Part shown: piece after piece, positions 7,968 to 19,516 of the stretch
How the letters are laid out: each line of letters starts with the position of its first letter
Position numbering within the stretch: the first letter of the stretch is position 1
Origin: Pollutimonas sp. M17
GTDB taxonomy: Bacteria > Pseudomonadota > Gammaproteobacteria > Burkholderiales > Burkholderiaceae_B
NCBI RefSeq assembly: GCF_025836975.1
Contig: NZ_CP107548.1
Location: forward strand, 2,232,001-2,296,000
Direction: 5' to 3'
DNA length: 64,000 nucleotides
Program-made: the position numbers and the translations under genes
The notes under the pieces: model-generated
Seen by the model: only the letters and a program-made list of their open reading frames with translations
Databases searched by the model: none
Told to the model about the DNA's origin: nothing

Positions 7968-10271
7968 CTAGGCGGCCGAAAGTGTAGGTTGCTTCACCTT
8001 GACCGACAAGACTTTTCCCTTGCGCGCCCGTTTTCCCGCATATTCGGCCAGCGCATCCCCATCCAGGACCTGGGACGTTTCCTTGTTGCGATAGACGCCG
8101 CTGGCCACGACGCCCGCGGGGCCGGCCGCCACCCACTGCTCCAGTGTGTCGCCCGGGTCCAGCGCCATCAATATGGTGCCGCGCCCGCCGCCCGACAGCG
8201 TCTTGAGCTCGGCCAGGTCGATGACCAGGAATTTCCCCTTGCGGGCCAGCATGGCCAGCTGGATGTCCGTGTCGCGCAGCGGGATGGGCTTCTTCAGCAC
8301 GTCGCCCTTGTCCAGGGTGATGAATTGCTTGCCGGCGCGCTGCCGCGTCGTCATGTCTTTCAGCGTCGTGATGAAGCCATAGCCCGACTGGGTGCCAAGC
8401 ACATAGCGCCGCCCCGGGTTGCCCGCAACCATGTGGACGATGCGCGCGCCCTGCTCGGTCTCGACCATGGACGTGATGGGCTGGCCGTCGCCCCGCGCCG
8501 AAGGCAGGCTGGACACCGCCACGGTATACACCCGCCCGGTGCTGGAAAAGGCCACCAGCTCATCGGTGCTCAGGCATTCGATGGCGTCGTACAGCGCGTC
8601 ACCGGCCTTGAAGTTGAACTGGGCCGCATCATGGCCGTGGCCCTGGCGTGCGCGCAGCCAGCCCTTTTGCGAGATGATGACGGTAACGGGTTCCTGGACG
8701 ACGCGTGTTTCCAGCACGGCGCGCTCGGCCGCCTCGATCAGCGTGCGCCGGTCGTCGCCATATTGCTTGGCATCGGCCTCGATCTCCTTGATCATCAGGC
8801 GCTTGAACGCATTGGGGTTCTCCAGCAGTTCGCGCAGAACGGCCTGCTCGTCGCGCTGGGCCGCGAGCTCTTTCTCGATCTTGATGCCTTCCAGGCGGGC
8901 CAATTGCCGCAAGCGCATCTCCAGGATGTCCTCGGCCTGCCTTTCCGACAGATCGAAGCGCTCCATCAAGGCGGCGCGCGGCTCGTCCGACTCGCGTATG
9001 GTCTGGATGACCTCGTCCACATTCAGGTAGACCACCATGCGCCCTTCCAGCACATGGATGCGGTCGGTGACCTTGTCCAGGCGGAACTGGGTGCGCCGCG
9101 TCATGGTATGGGCGCGGAATCCTATCCACTCGGTCAGCACTTGCCGGAGGGCACGCTGGCCCGGACGGCCATCCGTACCGATGCAGACCAGGTTGAAGGA
9201 AACGCTGCCCTCCATGCTGGTCTGGGCCAGCAGGGTATTGACGAACTCGTCGCGGTCGATACGGCTGGTCTTGGGTTCGAAAACCAGGCGGACCGCCGCG
9301 TCCTTGCCGGATTCGTCGCGCACCGCATCCAGCAGGCCCAGGATCAATGCCTTGGTCTGCTGCTGCTCCGTGGTCAGGCTCTTCTTGCCCGCCTTGACCT
9401 TGGGATTGCTGCGGTCCTCGATTTCCTCGAGTATCTTCTGCGACGACGTGCCCGGCGGCAATTCCGTCACCACCAGCTGCCACTGCCCGCGCGCCATTTC
9501 CTCGAATTGCCAGCGGGCCCGCGCCTTGATGGAGCCCCGGCCGGTCGCGTAGACATGGGCGATGTCGGCGGGCGACGAGATGATCTGGCCGCCGCCGGCG
9601 AAGTCCGGCCCCGGGATCAGCGCATGAAGATCCTCGTCCGGCAGCTTGGGATTGCGGATCAGCGCGACGCAGGCCTGGGCCACCTCGCGCAGATTGTGCG
9701 AGGGGATTTCGGTCGCCATGCCCACCGCGATGCCCGAGGCGCCGTTCAGCAGCATGACCGGCAGGCGCGCGGGCAGAAGCACCGGCTCTTTCTGGCTGCC
9801 GTCATAGTTGGGCGCGAAATCGACCGTGCCCTCGTCCAGTTCGTCGAGCAGGACGCGCGCGAAAGGCGTCAGGCGCGCTTCGGTGTAGCGCATGGCCGCG
9901 GCATTGTCGCCGTCGCGCGAACCGAAGTTCCCCTGGCCGTCGATAAGCGGGTAGCGCAGGCTGAAGTCCTGCGCCATGCGCACCATGGCGTCATAGGCGG
10001 CCTGGTCGCCATGCGGGTGATACTTGCCCAGCACATCGCCGACCACGCGGGCCGACTTGACCGGCTTGGCGCCGGGGCCCAGGCCCATGGCCTGCATGGC
10101 GTAGAGAATGCGCCGCTGAACGGGTTTCTGCCCGTCCGCCACGTCGGGCAGGGCCCGGCCCCGCACCACCGACACCGCATAATCCAGATATGCCTGCTCG
10201 GCATAATGGGCCAGAGTGATGCCGTCTCCGCCGCTTTCCTGATCGAACAGGCCTGCTTGATTGCTATCCAT
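7968..10271 (-). CDS. parC: DNA topoisomerase IV subunit A
   Basis: This 767-residue ParC is the DNA-breaking subunit that, with ParE, unlinks daughter chromosomes. The active-site tyrosine lies in [14 protein letters not shown]. The N-terminal breakage-reunion domain is followed by a C-terminal beta-pinwheel (roughly from residue 500) that wraps DNA. The quinolone-resistance region reads [15 protein letters not shown], with Gln where E. coli ParC has Ser80. The start ATG at 10271 gives the expected N-terminus. It lies about 100 bp downstream of parE on the same strand, so the two subunits are probably cotranscribed. Confidence 0.96.
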   Translation of the reverse strand: MDSNQAGLFDQESGGDGITLAHYAEQAYLDYAVSVVRGRALPDVADGQKPVQRRILYAMQAMGLGPGAKPVKSARVVGDVLGKYHPHGDQAAYDAMVRMAQDFSLRYPLIDGQGNFGSRDGDNAAAMRYTEARLTPFARVLLDELDEGTVDFAPNYDGSQKEPVLLPARLPVMLLNGASGIAVGMATEIPSHNLREVAQACVALIRNPKLPDEDLHALIPGPDFAGGGQIISSPADIAHVYATGRGSIKARARWQFEEMARGQWQLVVTELPPGTSSQKILEEIEDRSNPKVKAGKKSLTTEQQQTKALILGLLDAVRDESGKDAAVRLVFEPKTSRIDRDEFVNTLLAQTSMEGSVSFNLVCIGTDGRPGQRALRQVLTEWIGFRAHTMTRRTQFRLDKVTDRIHVLEGRMVVYLNVDEVIQTIRESDEPRAALMERFDLSERQAEDILEMRLRQLARLEGIKIEKELAAQRDEQAVLRELLENPNAFKRLMIKEIEADAKQYGDDRRTLIEAAERAVLETRVVQEPVTVIISQKGWLRARQGHGHDAAQFNFKAGDALYDAIECLSTDELVAFSSTGRVYTVAVSSLPSARGDGQPITSMVETEQGARIVHMVAGNPGRRYVLGTQSGYGFITTLKDMTTRQRAGKQFITLDKGDVLKKPIPLRDTDIQLAMLARKGKFLVIDLAELKTLSGGGRGTILMALDPGDTLEQWVAAGPAGVVASGVYRNKETSQVLDGDALAEYAGKRARKGKVLSVKVKQPTLSAA

Positions 10272-10370
10272 TTTCTAATCTCGATGTAATGAGGGACCGA
10301 ATAGGCCGTGGCGGGCCGCGCAACCCTGTGTCGCGCACGCCCCGCGCCGCCGGCCCGGACCATCCATGAT

Positions 10371-12332
10371 TTAAACGTCGACCTCGGCAAGATTGCCTTT
10401 TTCTTCGAGCCAGCTGCGGCGCTGGGCCGATTCGCCCTTGCCCATCAGCATGTCGAACATCTGCGTGGTCGCGGCGATGCCCAGTTCGCCGTAGCTGACC
10501 GGCATCAGGCGCCGCGTATCGGGATTCATGGTCGTATCCCATAATTGCTCGGCGCTCATCTCGCCCAGGCCCTTGAAGCGGCTGATGCTCCACGAGCCTT
10601 CGCGCACGCCGTCGTTGCGCATCTTGTCCTGCACCGCATCCAGTTCGCCCTGATCCAGGCAGTACACCTTGCGCGCGGGGCGCTTGCCCGCCGCCGGCAC
10701 ATCCACCCGGAACAGCGGCGGCCGCGCCACGAACACATGGCCCGCCTCGACCAGCTTGGGAAAGTGCCGGAAGAACAGGGTCAGCAGCAAGACCTGTATG
10801 TGCGAACCGTCGACGTCGGCATCCGACAGGATGCAAATACGGCCATAGCGCAGGCCCGACAGGTCGGCTGCATCGCCGGGACCGTGCGGATCGACGCCGA
10901 TGGCGACTGCGATATCGTGGATTTCGGTATTGGCGAACAGCCGGTCGCGATCGACCTCCCAGGAGTTGAGCACCTTGCCGCGCAGGGGCAGTATGGCCTG
11001 GAACTCCTTGTCGCGGCCCATCTTCGCGGAGCCGCCCGCCGAATCCCCTTCGACCAGGAACACTTCAGTACGCGAGGTATCGTTCGATTCGCAATCGGTC
11101 AGCTTGCCGGGCAGGACGGCCACGCCGGAACTCTTGCGCTTTTCCACCTTCTGCGACGAGCGCGCCCGGGCCTGGGCCTGGCGGATGGCGCTTTCCGCCA
11201 GCTTCTTGCCATGATCCACGTTCGCGTTCAGCCACAGATCCAGTGCATTCTTGACGTAGCCGCTGACCAGGCGCACGGCGTCCCGGCTGTTCAGGCGCTC
11301 CTTGATCTGCCCCTGGAACTGCGGATCCAGCACCTTGGCGGACAGGACGAAGCTGGCCCGCGCGAACACGTCCTCGGGCAGCAGCTTCACGCCCTTGGGC
11401 ACCAGCGAATGCAGCTCCGCAAACGACTTCACGGCGTTGAACAGGCCGTCGCGCAGGCCTGCCTCGTGGGTTCCGCCGGCCGTCGTGGAAATCAGGTTCA
11501 CATACGATTCGCGCACGACGGCGCCATCGGCCGTCCAGGCCACCACCCATTGGGCGCCCTCGCCCAGCGCGAAGGATTCGTCGTCATGCGCCGCGTACTG
11601 CTTGCCCTCGAACACGGGGATGATCTTCTCGGCATCGCCCAGCGCCTCGTCCAGGTAGCCGCGCAGGCCTTCCTGATACTGCCACTCGCGCGTTTCGCCG
11701 GTTTTCTCGACGTGCAGCGTCACCTTGATGCCGTTGAGCAATACCGCCTTGCTGCGCAGCGCATGGACCAGCTCGGCCATCGGTATGGCGGCCGTATCGA
11801 AGTATTTGGGATCCGGCCAGACCCGCACCCGCGTGCCGGTCTTTCTGCGGCCGGCGGGCTCCAGGGCTTGCAGGGGCGTATGGACTTCGCCGTCGGCGAA
11901 AACCAGTTCGTGCGTCTGGCCGTCGCGCCAGACCCGCACTTCCAGCCTTTTGGACAGCGCATTGGTCACGGATACGCCCACGCCGTGCAGGCCGCCCGAG
12001 AAGGCGTAGGCGCCGCCGTCCTTCTTGTCGAATTTCCCGCCCGCATGCAGGCGGGTAAAGACCAACTCGACGACCGGGGCGTTTTCCTCGGCGTGCAGGC
12101 CTACCGGAATGCCGCGCCCGTCGTCCTCGATGGACGTGCTGCCGTCGGCATGCAGGGTGACCTGGATATGCTTGCCGTAGCCGGCCAGGGCCTCGTCGGC
12201 GGCGTTGTCGATGACTTCCTGGAGTATGTGCAGGGGATTGTCGGTGCGGGTATACATGCCCGGCCGTTGCCGCACCGGCTCCAATCCCTTCAGAACGCGG
12301 ATGGATGCTTCGTCGTAACGTGGTATAGCCAA
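10371..12332 (-). CDS. parE: DNA topoisomerase IV subunit B
   Basis: This is the ATPase subunit of topoisomerase IV, 653 residues from the chosen start. It has a GHKL ATP-binding site (EVIDNAADEALAG, EDDGRGIPVG), a TOPRIM domain (EGDSAGGSAK, DADVDGSHI) and the family's C-terminal segment. No ATG is available near the conserved IPRYDEASIRVLKGLE start. I choose the TTG at 12332, preceded by GAGAAT; the frame extends further upstream to 12494, but that extension has no family resemblance. Divergent from trxA across a 236-bp intergenic region that must carry promoters for both. Confidence 0.93.
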   Translation of the reverse strand: MAIPRYDEASIRVLKGLEPVRQRPGMYTRTDNPLHILQEVIDNAADEALAGYGKHIQVTLHADGSTSIEDDGRGIPVGLHAEENAPVVELVFTRLHAGGKFDKKDGGAYAFSGGLHGVGVSVTNALSKRLEVRVWRDGQTHELVFADGEVHTPLQALEPAGRRKTGTRVRVWPDPKYFDTAAIPMAELVHALRSKAVLLNGIKVTLHVEKTGETREWQYQEGLRGYLDEALGDAEKIIPVFEGKQYAAHDDESFALGEGAQWVVAWTADGAVVRESYVNLISTTAGGTHEAGLRDGLFNAVKSFAELHSLVPKGVKLLPEDVFARASFVLSAKVLDPQFQGQIKERLNSRDAVRLVSGYVKNALDLWLNANVDHGKKLAESAIRQAQARARSSQKVEKRKSSGVAVLPGKLTDCESNDTSRTEVFLVEGDSAGGSAKMGRDKEFQAILPLRGKVLNSWEVDRDRLFANTEIHDIAVAIGVDPHGPGDAADLSGLRYGRICILSDADVDGSHIQVLLLTLFFRHFPKLVEAGHVFVARPPLFRVDVPAAGKRPARKVYCLDQGELDAVQDKMRNDGVREGSWSISRFKGLGEMSAEQLWDTTMNPDTRRLMPVSYGELGIAATTQMFDMLMGKGESAQRRSWLEEKGNLAEVDV

Positions 12333-12503
12333 TTTATTCTCGAATTTTGCAAATGGATTGGGGGGTATTTTACGGATAATGTGTTTTTCATGGCCCGGGC
12401 ACGGGCTGCGGACCGGCCGAACCGGGCTGTGCGCAGCGGCTCCGACAGTGGTATGCTTGTTGAAATCCCGCAACAAACCACACTGAACACTCAATAGAAT
12501 ACA

Positions 12504-12533
12504 TTGTGTTGTTGCCTTGCATTCCCGTATAGT
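12504..12533 (+). promoter_or_regulatory. Candidate promoter for trxA-rho
   Basis: TTGTGT (12504-12509) and TATAGT (12528-12533) are separated by 18 nt, ending 35 bp before the trxA ATG. The -10 is good and the -35 is weak. trxA itself has no obvious Shine-Dalgarno. Confidence 0.4.
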
Positions 12534-12568
12534 TTTCCGATCCTGATCATCCTCTTTTTCTTTCTATC

Positions 12569-12895
12569 ATGAGCGAATCCATCAAACACGTCAGCGACGC
12601 CTCGTTCGAGGCCGACGTCATCAACTCCGACGTTCCCGTCCTGGTCGACTACTGGGCGGCCTGGTGCGGTCCCTGCAAAATGATCGCCCCCTTGCTGGAC
12701 GAAGCCGCCAATCAGTACAAAGGCCGTGTTATCATTGCCAAGGTCAATGTCGACGATAATCCCGAGACCGCGGCAAAATTCGGCGTTCGCGGTATCCCCA
12801 CGCTAATGTTGTTCAAAGACGGCAAAGCCGCTGCAACCAAAGTGGGCGCATTGTCCAAATCCCAACTCAGCGCGTTTCTGGACGAATCCCTGTAA
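12569..12895 (+). CDS. trxA: Thioredoxin 1
   Basis: This 108-residue cytoplasmic thioredoxin has the active site WCGPCK (Cys33, Cys36) and cis-Pro in RGIPTLMLF, which is full family length. It reduces protein disulfides using electrons from thioredoxin reductase. It is followed by rho after 69 bp on the same strand, the conserved trxA-rho order seen in many proteobacteria. It is divergent from parE, with a candidate promoter at 12504-12533. Confidence 0.96.
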   Translation: MSESIKHVSDASFEADVINSDVPVLVDYWAAWCGPCKMIAPLLDEAANQYKGRVIIAKVNVDDNPETAAKFGVRGIPTLMLFKDGKAAATKVGALSKSQLSAFLDESL

Positions 12896-12964
12896 ACCTG
12901 ATTTTTGCGCGCGAGCCTTTTCTGGGCTCGCCACCACTTTGCAAATACCCCCCTCTCTCCTCAC

Positions 12965-14221
12965 ATGCACCTCACCGAATTAAAAACGCAGCACGTCTCG
13001 AAGCTGCTGGAAATGGCCGCCGAGCTGGAAATCGACAACGCCAGCCGCCTGCGCAAACAAGAACTCATGTTTGCCATCATGAAGAAGCGGGCCAAGCAGG
13101 GTGAACAGATTTTCGGCGACGGCGTGCTCGAAGTCCTGCCGGACGGCTTCGGTTTCCTGCGCTCGCCCGATACCTCGTACCTGGCCAGCACCGACGACAT
13201 CTATATATCCCCTTCCCAGATCCGGCGCTTCAACCTGCATACGGGCGATTCCATCGAAGGTGAGGTCCGCACGCCCAAGGACGGGGAACGCTACTTCGCC
13301 CTGGTCAAGGTGGACAAGGTCAACGGCATGCAACCCGAGGCCATCAAGCATCGCATCATGTTTGAGAACCTCACGCCCCTGCACCCGGACGAAGTGATGA
13401 CGCTGGAACGCGACATCAAAAGCGAAGAAAACACCACCGGCCGCATCCTGGACATCTTCGCCCCCATGGGCAAGGGCCAGCGCGCGCTCATCGTCGCCAG
13501 CCCCAAGTCGGGCAAGACGGTGATGATGCAGCACATGGCGCATGCCATCAGCACGAACTACCCCGACGCCGTCATGATCGTCCTGCTGGTCGACGAGCGC
13601 CCCGAGGAAGTCACCGAAATGCAGCGCACCGTGCGCGGCGAAGTGGTCGCATCGACCTTCGACGAACCCGCCACGCGCCACGTGCAAGTGGCCGAAATGG
13701 TCATCGAAAAGGCCAAGCGCCTGGTCGAGCTCAAAAAAGACGTCGTCATCCTGCTGGACTCCATCACCCGACTGGCGCGCGCCTACAACACCGTCGTGCC
13801 CGCGTCGGGCAAGGTGCTGACCGGCGGCGTGGACGCCAATGCGCTGCAACGGCCCAAGCGCTTCTTCGGCGCGGCCCGCAATGTCGAGGAAGGCGGTTCG
13901 CTGACCATCATCGGCACGGCGTTGGTCGAAACCGGCAGCCGCATGGATGAAGTCATCTATGAAGAATTCAAGGGCACAGGCAACTCCGAGGTTCACCTGG
14001 AGCGCCGCCTGGCCGAAAAACGAGTGTATCCGGCCATCAACCTGAACAAATCGGGCACGCGCCGCGAAGAATTACTCATCAAGCCAGAGCTTCTACAAAA
14101 GGTCTGGGTGCTGCGCAAGTTCATACACGATATGGACGAAATCGAAGCAATGGAGTTTATTTTGGACAAGATTCGCGCAACCAAGACAAACTCCGAATTT
14201 TTCGACATGATGAAAAAATAA
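12965..14221 (+). CDS. rho: Transcription termination factor Rho
   Basis: This is the 418-residue hexameric RNA helicase that ends transcription at Rho-dependent sites. Starting at the ATG at 12965 gives the standard N-terminus [18 protein letters not shown]; a longer in-frame extension upstream is not conserved. The order is the N-terminal helix-bundle and OSB RNA-binding domain (about 1-120, with [15 protein letters not shown]), Walker A ASPKSGKT, Walker B with [15 protein letters not shown], and the Q/R-loop region. It is probably cotranscribed with trxA. A strong hairpin lies 18 bp after the stop. Confidence 0.97.
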   Translation: MHLTELKTQHVSKLLEMAAELEIDNASRLRKQELMFAIMKKRAKQGEQIFGDGVLEVLPDGFGFLRSPDTSYLASTDDIYISPSQIRRFNLHTGDSIEGEVRTPKDGERYFALVKVDKVNGMQPEAIKHRIMFENLTPLHPDEVMTLERDIKSEENTTGRILDIFAPMGKGQRALIVASPKSGKTVMMQHMAHAISTNYPDAVMIVLLVDERPEEVTEMQRTVRGEVVASTFDEPATRHVQVAEMVIEKAKRLVELKKDVVILLDSITRLARAYNTVVPASGKVLTGGVDANALQRPKRFFGAARNVEEGGSLTIIGTALVETGSRMDEVIYEEFKGTGNSEVHLERRLAEKRVYPAINLNKSGTRREELLIKPELLQKVWVLRKFIHDMDEIEAMEFILDKIRATKTNSEFFDMMKK

Positions 14222-14238
14222 GCGGCAAGCCACACCTG

Positions 14239-14262
14239 TAAGCCTCTCTAGCGAGAGGCTTA
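14239..14262 (+). terminator. Hairpin downstream of rho
   Basis: A perfect 10-bp stem (TAAGCCTCTC / GAGAGGCTTA) with a TAGC loop starts 18 bp past the rho stop. It lacks a T-run, so it may be an RNA-processing stop or a weak terminator. A second, weaker hairpin (CACCCC/GGGGTG, 14274-14296) follows in the gdhA leader. Confidence 0.6.
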
Positions 14263-14375
14263 CTTGCGCTATGCACCCCAATATCTCTTCGGGGTGGACG
14301 TGTCGATCCCGAACCGAAACTATTTTCAATCCTCGCTGGGTCTTGCCCACTCAGCCGCATAACAGAGCACTTTTG

Positions 14376-15716
14376 ATGAAACTACCCACACTAGATCAAT
14401 TCCTTGACCAAATCCGTGCCCGCGACCCGAACCAGCCCGAGTTCATGCAAGCCGTCAAAGAAGTGATGAATAGTTTATGGCCTTTCATTGAACGCAACCC
14501 GCGCTATGCCGAACATGGATTGCTTGAGCGCCTGGTGGAGCCCGAACGCGCCATCCAGTTTCGTATTTCCTGGGTCGACGATCAGGGGAAGGTCCAGATC
14601 AATCGCGGTTTCCGCATCCAGCACAGCTCGGCCATCGGCCCCTTCAAGGGCGGCATGCGCTTCCACCCCTCGGTCAACCTGTCCATCCTGAAATTCCTGG
14701 CCTTCGAGCAGACCTTCAAGAATGCCCTGACCACCCTGCCCATGGGCGGCGGCAAGGGCGGTTCCGACTTTGATCCCAAGGGAAAATCCGACGGTGAAGT
14801 CATGCGCTTCTGCCAGGCCCTCATTCTCGAGCTCCACCGCCACCTGGGTCCGGATACCGATGTCCCCGCGGGCGATATCGGCGTGGGCGCGCGCGAAGTC
14901 GGTTTCATGGCCGGCATGATGAAAAAGCTGTCCAACTCGTCGGCCAGCGTCTTCACCGGAAAAGGCCTGAGCTTCGGCGGCAGCCTGATCCGGCCGGAAG
15001 CCACCGGCTACGGCACGGTGTACTTTGCCGAGGAGATGCTCAAGCATGCCCACCAGTCCATCGAGGGCCTGACGGTCTCGGTCTCGGGCTCGGGCAATGT
15101 GGCGCAGTACGCCATCCAGAAATGCATGCAGCTGGGCGCCAAGGTCGTGACCGTTTCCGATTCGCACGGCACGGTGGTGGACAAGGCGGGCTTCACCCCC
15201 GAGAAGCTGGCCGAACTGATCCGCCTGAAGAACGAAGAACGCGGCCGCGTCGAAACCTACGCCAAGAAGTTCAACCTGGTGTACGAGGCCGGCAAGCGCC
15301 CCTGGCATATCCCGGTCGACGTCGCGCTGCCCTGCGCCACGCAGAACGAGCTGGAGCTTGACGATGCCAAGGCCCTGATCGCCAACGGCGTGCGCTGTGT
15401 CGCCGAAGGCGCCAACATGCCCACCAGCCTGGATGCGGTGGACGCCTTCATCGATGCCAAGATCCTGTATGCCCCGGGCAAGGCCAGCAATGCCGGCGGC
15501 GTGGCGGTATCGGGCCTGGAAATGAGCCAGAACGCCCAGCGCCTGCAATGGACGCGCGAACAGGTCGACAGCAAGCTGCACGCCATCATGCGCGACATCC
15601 ACGAGAACTGCGTGCGCCACGGCACGGAAGGCCAGTCGGTCAACTACGTGAACGGCGCCAACATCGCCGGCTTCGTGAAGGTGGCCGACGCCATGCTGCA
15701 GCAAGGCATCTACTAG
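14376..15716 (+). CDS. gdhA: NADP-specific glutamate dehydrogenase
   Basis: This 446-residue enzyme interconverts glutamate with 2-oxoglutarate plus ammonia. The signature LPMGGGKGGSDFDPKGK, the substrate Lys region SAIGPFKGGMRFHPSV and the dinucleotide-binding VSVSGSGNVAQYA mark the hexameric, anabolic NADP-type family. The start at 14376 gives MKLPTLDQFLDQI, the usual N-terminus. About 150 bp separate it from rho, with hairpins between, so it is probably independently transcribed. Its 3' end faces the YhdP-like gene across 65 bp. Confidence 0.95.
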   Translation: MKLPTLDQFLDQIRARDPNQPEFMQAVKEVMNSLWPFIERNPRYAEHGLLERLVEPERAIQFRISWVDDQGKVQINRGFRIQHSSAIGPFKGGMRFHPSVNLSILKFLAFEQTFKNALTTLPMGGGKGGSDFDPKGKSDGEVMRFCQALILELHRHLGPDTDVPAGDIGVGAREVGFMAGMMKKLSNSSASVFTGKGLSFGGSLIRPEATGYGTVYFAEEMLKHAHQSIEGLTVSVSGSGNVAQYAIQKCMQLGAKVVTVSDSHGTVVDKAGFTPEKLAELIRLKNEERGRVETYAKKFNLVYEAGKRPWHIPVDVALPCATQNELELDDAKALIANGVRCVAEGANMPTSLDAVDAFIDAKILYAPGKASNAGGVAVSGLEMSQNAQRLQWTREQVDSKLHAIMRDIHENCVRHGTEGQSVNYVNGANIAGFVKVADAMLQQGIY

Positions 15717-15781
15717 GCATCAACGGGCGGCGGGCAAACGACGCGCATCGCGCCGCGCCCCACATGCCGCCGCCCCCGCTT

Positions 15782-18700
15782 TTACGGCGTGATCTCTTCG
15801 CCTCCGCCCGCCCCGCCATCCGCGCGGGACGGCGCGGCGACTTCCTCGACCTTGGGGTCGGCCCAGTCCCCTCTTATCCGGTATTCGACCGTCATCGCCT
15901 TGGCCAGCGGCGCCTGCAGAAACCATTGCGTCAGGAATGCGCCTATGCCCACGATGGGATTGATGGCGATGCCCGCCGCGATCGCCGCGCCGCTGACGTC
16001 CAGGTTGGGTATGACCACCGCCTGCAAGTCCAGCGTGTCGTTCAGCAGGTTCACGTCGCCCCCCAGGACTATGGTACCCACCGGCCCGATGACGCGATAA
16101 TCGCTGGTGCTCATCAGGCCATTCTTCAGAATCACGGTGCCGCGCAAATCGTCGTAAGGGAAGCCGTCCTTGGTCAGGCCGGCGGGATTGAAGTCCAGGC
16201 GCGCAAGGCGCTTGACCGATTGCAGCGACAATAACTCCAGCAGGCGGGCCGAGTATGAATTGAGGTTGTTGAAACGGCCCTTCTTCAGGGCGAACTCTAT
16301 GCTGCCGTTCAAATCGGCCTTGCTGAAATCCCACGGCATGTTGCGCCATTCGAAGTTGCCGCGCATGGTTCCCGCGCCGCCCTTCATCAGATCCTTGAAG
16401 CCGATCTGGTCGAGATAGGCGCCAAGGTCGTCGGCCTGCACCTGGGCATCGAGTTTCAGGCCGCGCCGCGGGCCGCTCAGGCGCCACATGCCGTTGCCCT
16501 CCAGCACCGCCGAAGGACTGCTCAGCTTCAGTTCGTTCAGCCGCCACAGGCGGCCACGCTCCTGGTTCACGCCGACCACCGACAATTCGCCGACGTCTCT
16601 GCCGTAAAGACGCAAGTTCTTCACATGCAGGTTGATCCCCGGAATATCCAGATCGTCGTCGACATGGAAATCCTCCGCGTCGTCCCCGGCCTTCTCCTGG
16701 CGCGAGGTATCGCGCCCCAGCGAAAGGCGGTCGAAGCTGGCATCGACCCGGCCCGCCACCTTGCCCTTGGCCTCGCGCCAGAACAGGGTTCCCGCCGTCT
16801 GCGACGAGCTGATGTCCACGCGCCACTGGGCGCTTTGGGGCCGGCGCGCCGTGAACGTCAGTTCGTCCAGCGTCAGCCCCTGGACATCGGCTTGCCTGGC
16901 TTGCAGGCGGACTTCAGCGAGATCAGGCAGCAAGGGCCGCTCACGCCGCGTGTCCTGCTTGGAGCTGGACGTCGAGAACTCGGTGGCGACGGTCTGCCAG
17001 GCGTCGATGTCGACAAAGGGATAGAGGACATCCAGCCTCATCCCCGTCATGGGAAGATCGGGATTTTTGTTTATTCCGGCCGCGCCGGCGTAGAAGTAGC
17101 TTCCGCCCTTTTGATTCTCGCGATGCAGCAGGCGCGCGTTCACTTCATGGCCCAGCACGATGTTCAGCGCCATGCTTTTGCGGTCGCTGTGGCGTTTCCA
17201 GCTGACTTGAAGCGGCAGTGCCTGCTCCGCGGCCTTGTCCAGGGGCGGCGGCAGATCCAGCGCCAGGCCTTTCAGGTCCGACTCGGCCACCAGCGAGAAA
17301 TCCCTGTTCTTGTCGCGCTGCAAGGTCGCCCTATAGGCCAGCACGCCTTTCAGGCGCTTCATGCCCTCGACACCCACATAGCCCGCCAGGTCCTTGTCGG
17401 CGGCGCGGCCTTGCAGCTTCAGCCCCTTCAGGTCGCCGCCCACTCCTCCGCTGGCAACGAGAGGCCCGCCCAGGAACTGCGCCTTGAGCTCCGAGGCGCT
17501 GATGGTGCTGTCGGTGAAGTCCATGCTGCCGGTCAGTTGCCGGAAGGGCGGCATTTCGGGCATCAGCCGGAGGGTACTGCCCGAAAAGCGGATGGCGCCG
17601 CTCACCGTGGTGTCGCGGCTATGCAGCAAGGGGATGGACAGCGACAAAGGCACTTCCCAGACGCCGTCCGCGCTGGCCTCGTCGAAAATTCCGTCCAGCA
17701 GTTCGCCCAGGGGCGAATGCGCCATGAGCGCCAGGTAGGCCTCGCCCTTGGCCGCCGTTTCGCCCTGTATGCCCAGGACGGAGTTCTCTTCGATGTTCGG
17801 GATGCGCGCCTGGACGTTCTTCAACTGGATGGGCAGGCCGGTCGTCGGCCACATGGTCGCCTGATCGGCCACCAGGCGCAGATCGGCGCGGTTCAGCGCC
17901 ACGGAACCCTGCATATCGGTCAGGCGCGGCCAGCCCAGTTCCTTGCCCTCGGGCGGCAGGTAGTCGATGATGCCGCCGGTGTATTTTCCTTCCACCGAGA
18001 AATCCCCCTTGGAAGGGTCTTCATTGAAGGGAAAATATTCCAGGTCGCCGCGCAGGACCAGGCTGGCGTCTTCGATCTGCCCGTCCACCAGGCCTTTGGC
18101 CATCCACTCCCGCGCATCCAGGTTCACGGTATTGGGCAGGTACTCGTCGATGGCGGTAATGAGCGCCCGCTTGAAGTGGCCGCCGACCTCGACCAGCCCG
18201 GACGGCCCGTCGCCGCCCTGGCGCCAGTTCCCATGCAGGCTCGCCTCCATGTCCTTGTTTGCAATATCCGCCTGGTCCGCCTGCACGCTGAGCAAGCCGC
18301 CGGCCAGGCTCTGCACGGCACCCTTGGCGCCGATATGCTCGAAATCCAGCGGATATTCGAAAACGCCGGGCGCCAGTACATTCAGTTGACGCGCCTGCAG
18401 GCGAAATTCAAGTGGCGGCGCGCCGGTTTCTGCGCGCTCGAGCAGACCCTCATGGCCATCCCACGGCCCGGCCAGGTACAGGCGCAGAAAACCGGCCTGC
18501 ACCTGCGCCTGCCCTTCGAAATCCCAGTGGCCGTGGCTTACGCTGACGTCCGAAGTGAAATGCTGTATTTCGCCCGCGCCGAACCGCAGCCAGGCCTGGG
18601 CCGACACCCGGCCCGATTTCAGGCTTTGCGGCAAATCCATCCAGGGCGACCAGCCCAGCGGCCGCATGTCCTCGATACGCGCATAAAGCTGGCCCGCTCC

Positions 18701-19405
18701 GCCGGCGAAGGCGAACGTCCCGGGCGAATCGGCGGCAGCCTGCCGGAATGTGCCGCGCATGTCCAGCGACTCGCCCAGCTCGGACGGCGGAACGGCCATC
18801 AGCGAGTAGCGGTGGTCGCGTCCCTGGTTGAACACATTCAGGGTGACGCCCTTGAGCACCAGGGGAGGCGCCTGGCGGGTTTCGTCGGTCCACCGGATGG
18901 TGGCATCGCTGAGCACGATCTGCCGCTGCATGACCAGCCAGTCCACGAAGCCGGCCGACTCGCCCTCGGCGGACGCGTCCATCGACTCCAGGTCGAACGA
19001 TCGGCCCAGAAGATGCAAGCGCCCTTCACGGTCCCGGCGGATATCCAGGTCGATGCCGCCGGCATCCAGGCTGACGAACAGCGGGGTCAAGGAAAACAGG
19101 CTGCGCCAGCTGAGTACGGCCCGCAATTGCGGCAGCTTCAGCAGCATCCGCCGCTTGTGGCCGGTGAAGACCACATCGCTGATTTCGATGCGGGGGTTCA
19201 GTCCGGTCCACTCGGCCTCGATGCGGCCCAGGCTGACGTCGGTATCGAGCACGGAGGACAATTGGCGGCTTATCTGCGGCCGCCAGTCGTCGATATTGGG
19301 CAGCACCCAATAGCGCACGCCCAGGAAGCCGGCGGCAAGCAGGAAATAGATCAGGAGCGCGATCTTGCCCAGAATCCGGAGGAAGGCGGTAGAAAGTGGA
19401 AACAC
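15782..19405 (-). CDS. YhdP family protein (AsmA-like, phospholipid-transport type)
   Basis: This very long envelope protein (about 1,207 residues) has an N-terminal anchor ([20 protein letters not shown]) and then a repetitive beta-rich body characteristic of the YhdP/DUF3971 and AsmA-like C-terminal families. In E. coli, YhdP, TamB and YdbH form bridges moving phospholipids from inner to outer membrane. The C-terminal stretch [22 protein letters not shown] is the usual AsmA-like ending. The start is uncertain. I use GTG at 19405, just before the anchor; an in-frame GTG at 19498 would add 31 poorly hydrophobic residues and has its AGAAGG only 2 nt away. It is divergent from glnE. Confidence 0.85.
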   Translation of the reverse strand: MFPLSTAFLRILGKIALLIYFLLAAGFLGVRYWVLPNIDDWRPQISRQLSSVLDTDVSLGRIEAEWTGLNPRIEISDVVFTGHKRRMLLKLPQLRAVLSWRSLFSLTPLFVSLDAGGIDLDIRRDREGRLHLLGRSFDLESMDASAEGESAGFVDWLVMQRQIVLSDATIRWTDETRQAPPLVLKGVTLNVFNQGRDHRYSLMAVPPSELGESLDMRGTFRQAAADSPGTFAFAGGAGQLYARIEDMRPLGWSPWMDLPQSLKSGRVSAQAWLRFGAGEIQHFTSDVSVSHGHWDFEGQAQVQAGFLRLYLAGPWDGHEGLLERAETGAPPLEFRLQARQLNVLAPGVFEYPLDFEHIGAKGAVQSLAGGLLSVQADQADIANKDMEASLHGNWRQGGDGPSGLVEVGGHFKRALITAIDEYLPNTVNLDAREWMAKGLVDGQIEDASLVLRGDLEYFPFNEDPSKGDFSVEGKYTGGIIDYLPPEGKELGWPRLTDMQGSVALNRADLRLVADQATMWPTTGLPIQLKNVQARIPNIEENSVLGIQGETAAKGEAYLALMAHSPLGELLDGIFDEASADGVWEVPLSLSIPLLHSRDTTVSGAIRFSGSTLRLMPEMPPFRQLTGSMDFTDSTISASELKAQFLGGPLVASGGVGGDLKGLKLQGRAADKDLAGYVGVEGMKRLKGVLAYRATLQRDKNRDFSLVAESDLKGLALDLPPPLDKAAEQALPLQVSWKRHSDRKSMALNIVLGHEVNARLLHRENQKGGSYFYAGAAGINKNPDLPMTGMRLDVLYPFVDIDAWQTVATEFSTSSSKQDTRRERPLLPDLAEVRLQARQADVQGLTLDELTFTARRPQSAQWRVDISSSQTAGTLFWREAKGKVAGRVDASFDRLSLGRDTSRQEKAGDDAEDFHVDDDLDIPGINLHVKNLRLYGRDVGELSVVGVNQERGRLWRLNELKLSSPSAVLEGNGMWRLSGPRRGLKLDAQVQADDLGAYLDQIGFKDLMKGGAGTMRGNFEWRNMPWDFSKADLNGSIEFALKKGRFNNLNSYSARLLELLSLQSVKRLARLDFNPAGLTKDGFPYDDLRGTVILKNGLMSTSDYRVIGPVGTIVLGGDVNLLNDTLDLQAVVIPNLDVSGAAIAAGIAINPIVGIGAFLTQWFLQAPLAKAMTVEYRIRGDWADPKVEEVAAPSRADGGAGGGEEITP

Positions 19406-19516
19406 AGAGTGATCAGGGCCTGTTACGGTAATATTTGCGGTATCTTCTTGGGTCTCATACCCGTTGCACGGTCGTCGTCTTCCTGTTATTTCAGCCACAT
19501 CCTTCTTGCAGGCCTT

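Noticed and set aside
14274-14375. Possible riboswitch in the gdhA leader
   Set aside because: There is a 6-bp hairpin (CACCCC/GGGGTG) but no conserved core of a riboswitch class that I know; two hairpins alone are not evidence.
16625-19516. Plus-strand open frame extending glnE upstream by about 960 codons
   Set aside because: It is antisense to the YhdP-like gene. Only the part from ATG 19517 resembles GlnE.
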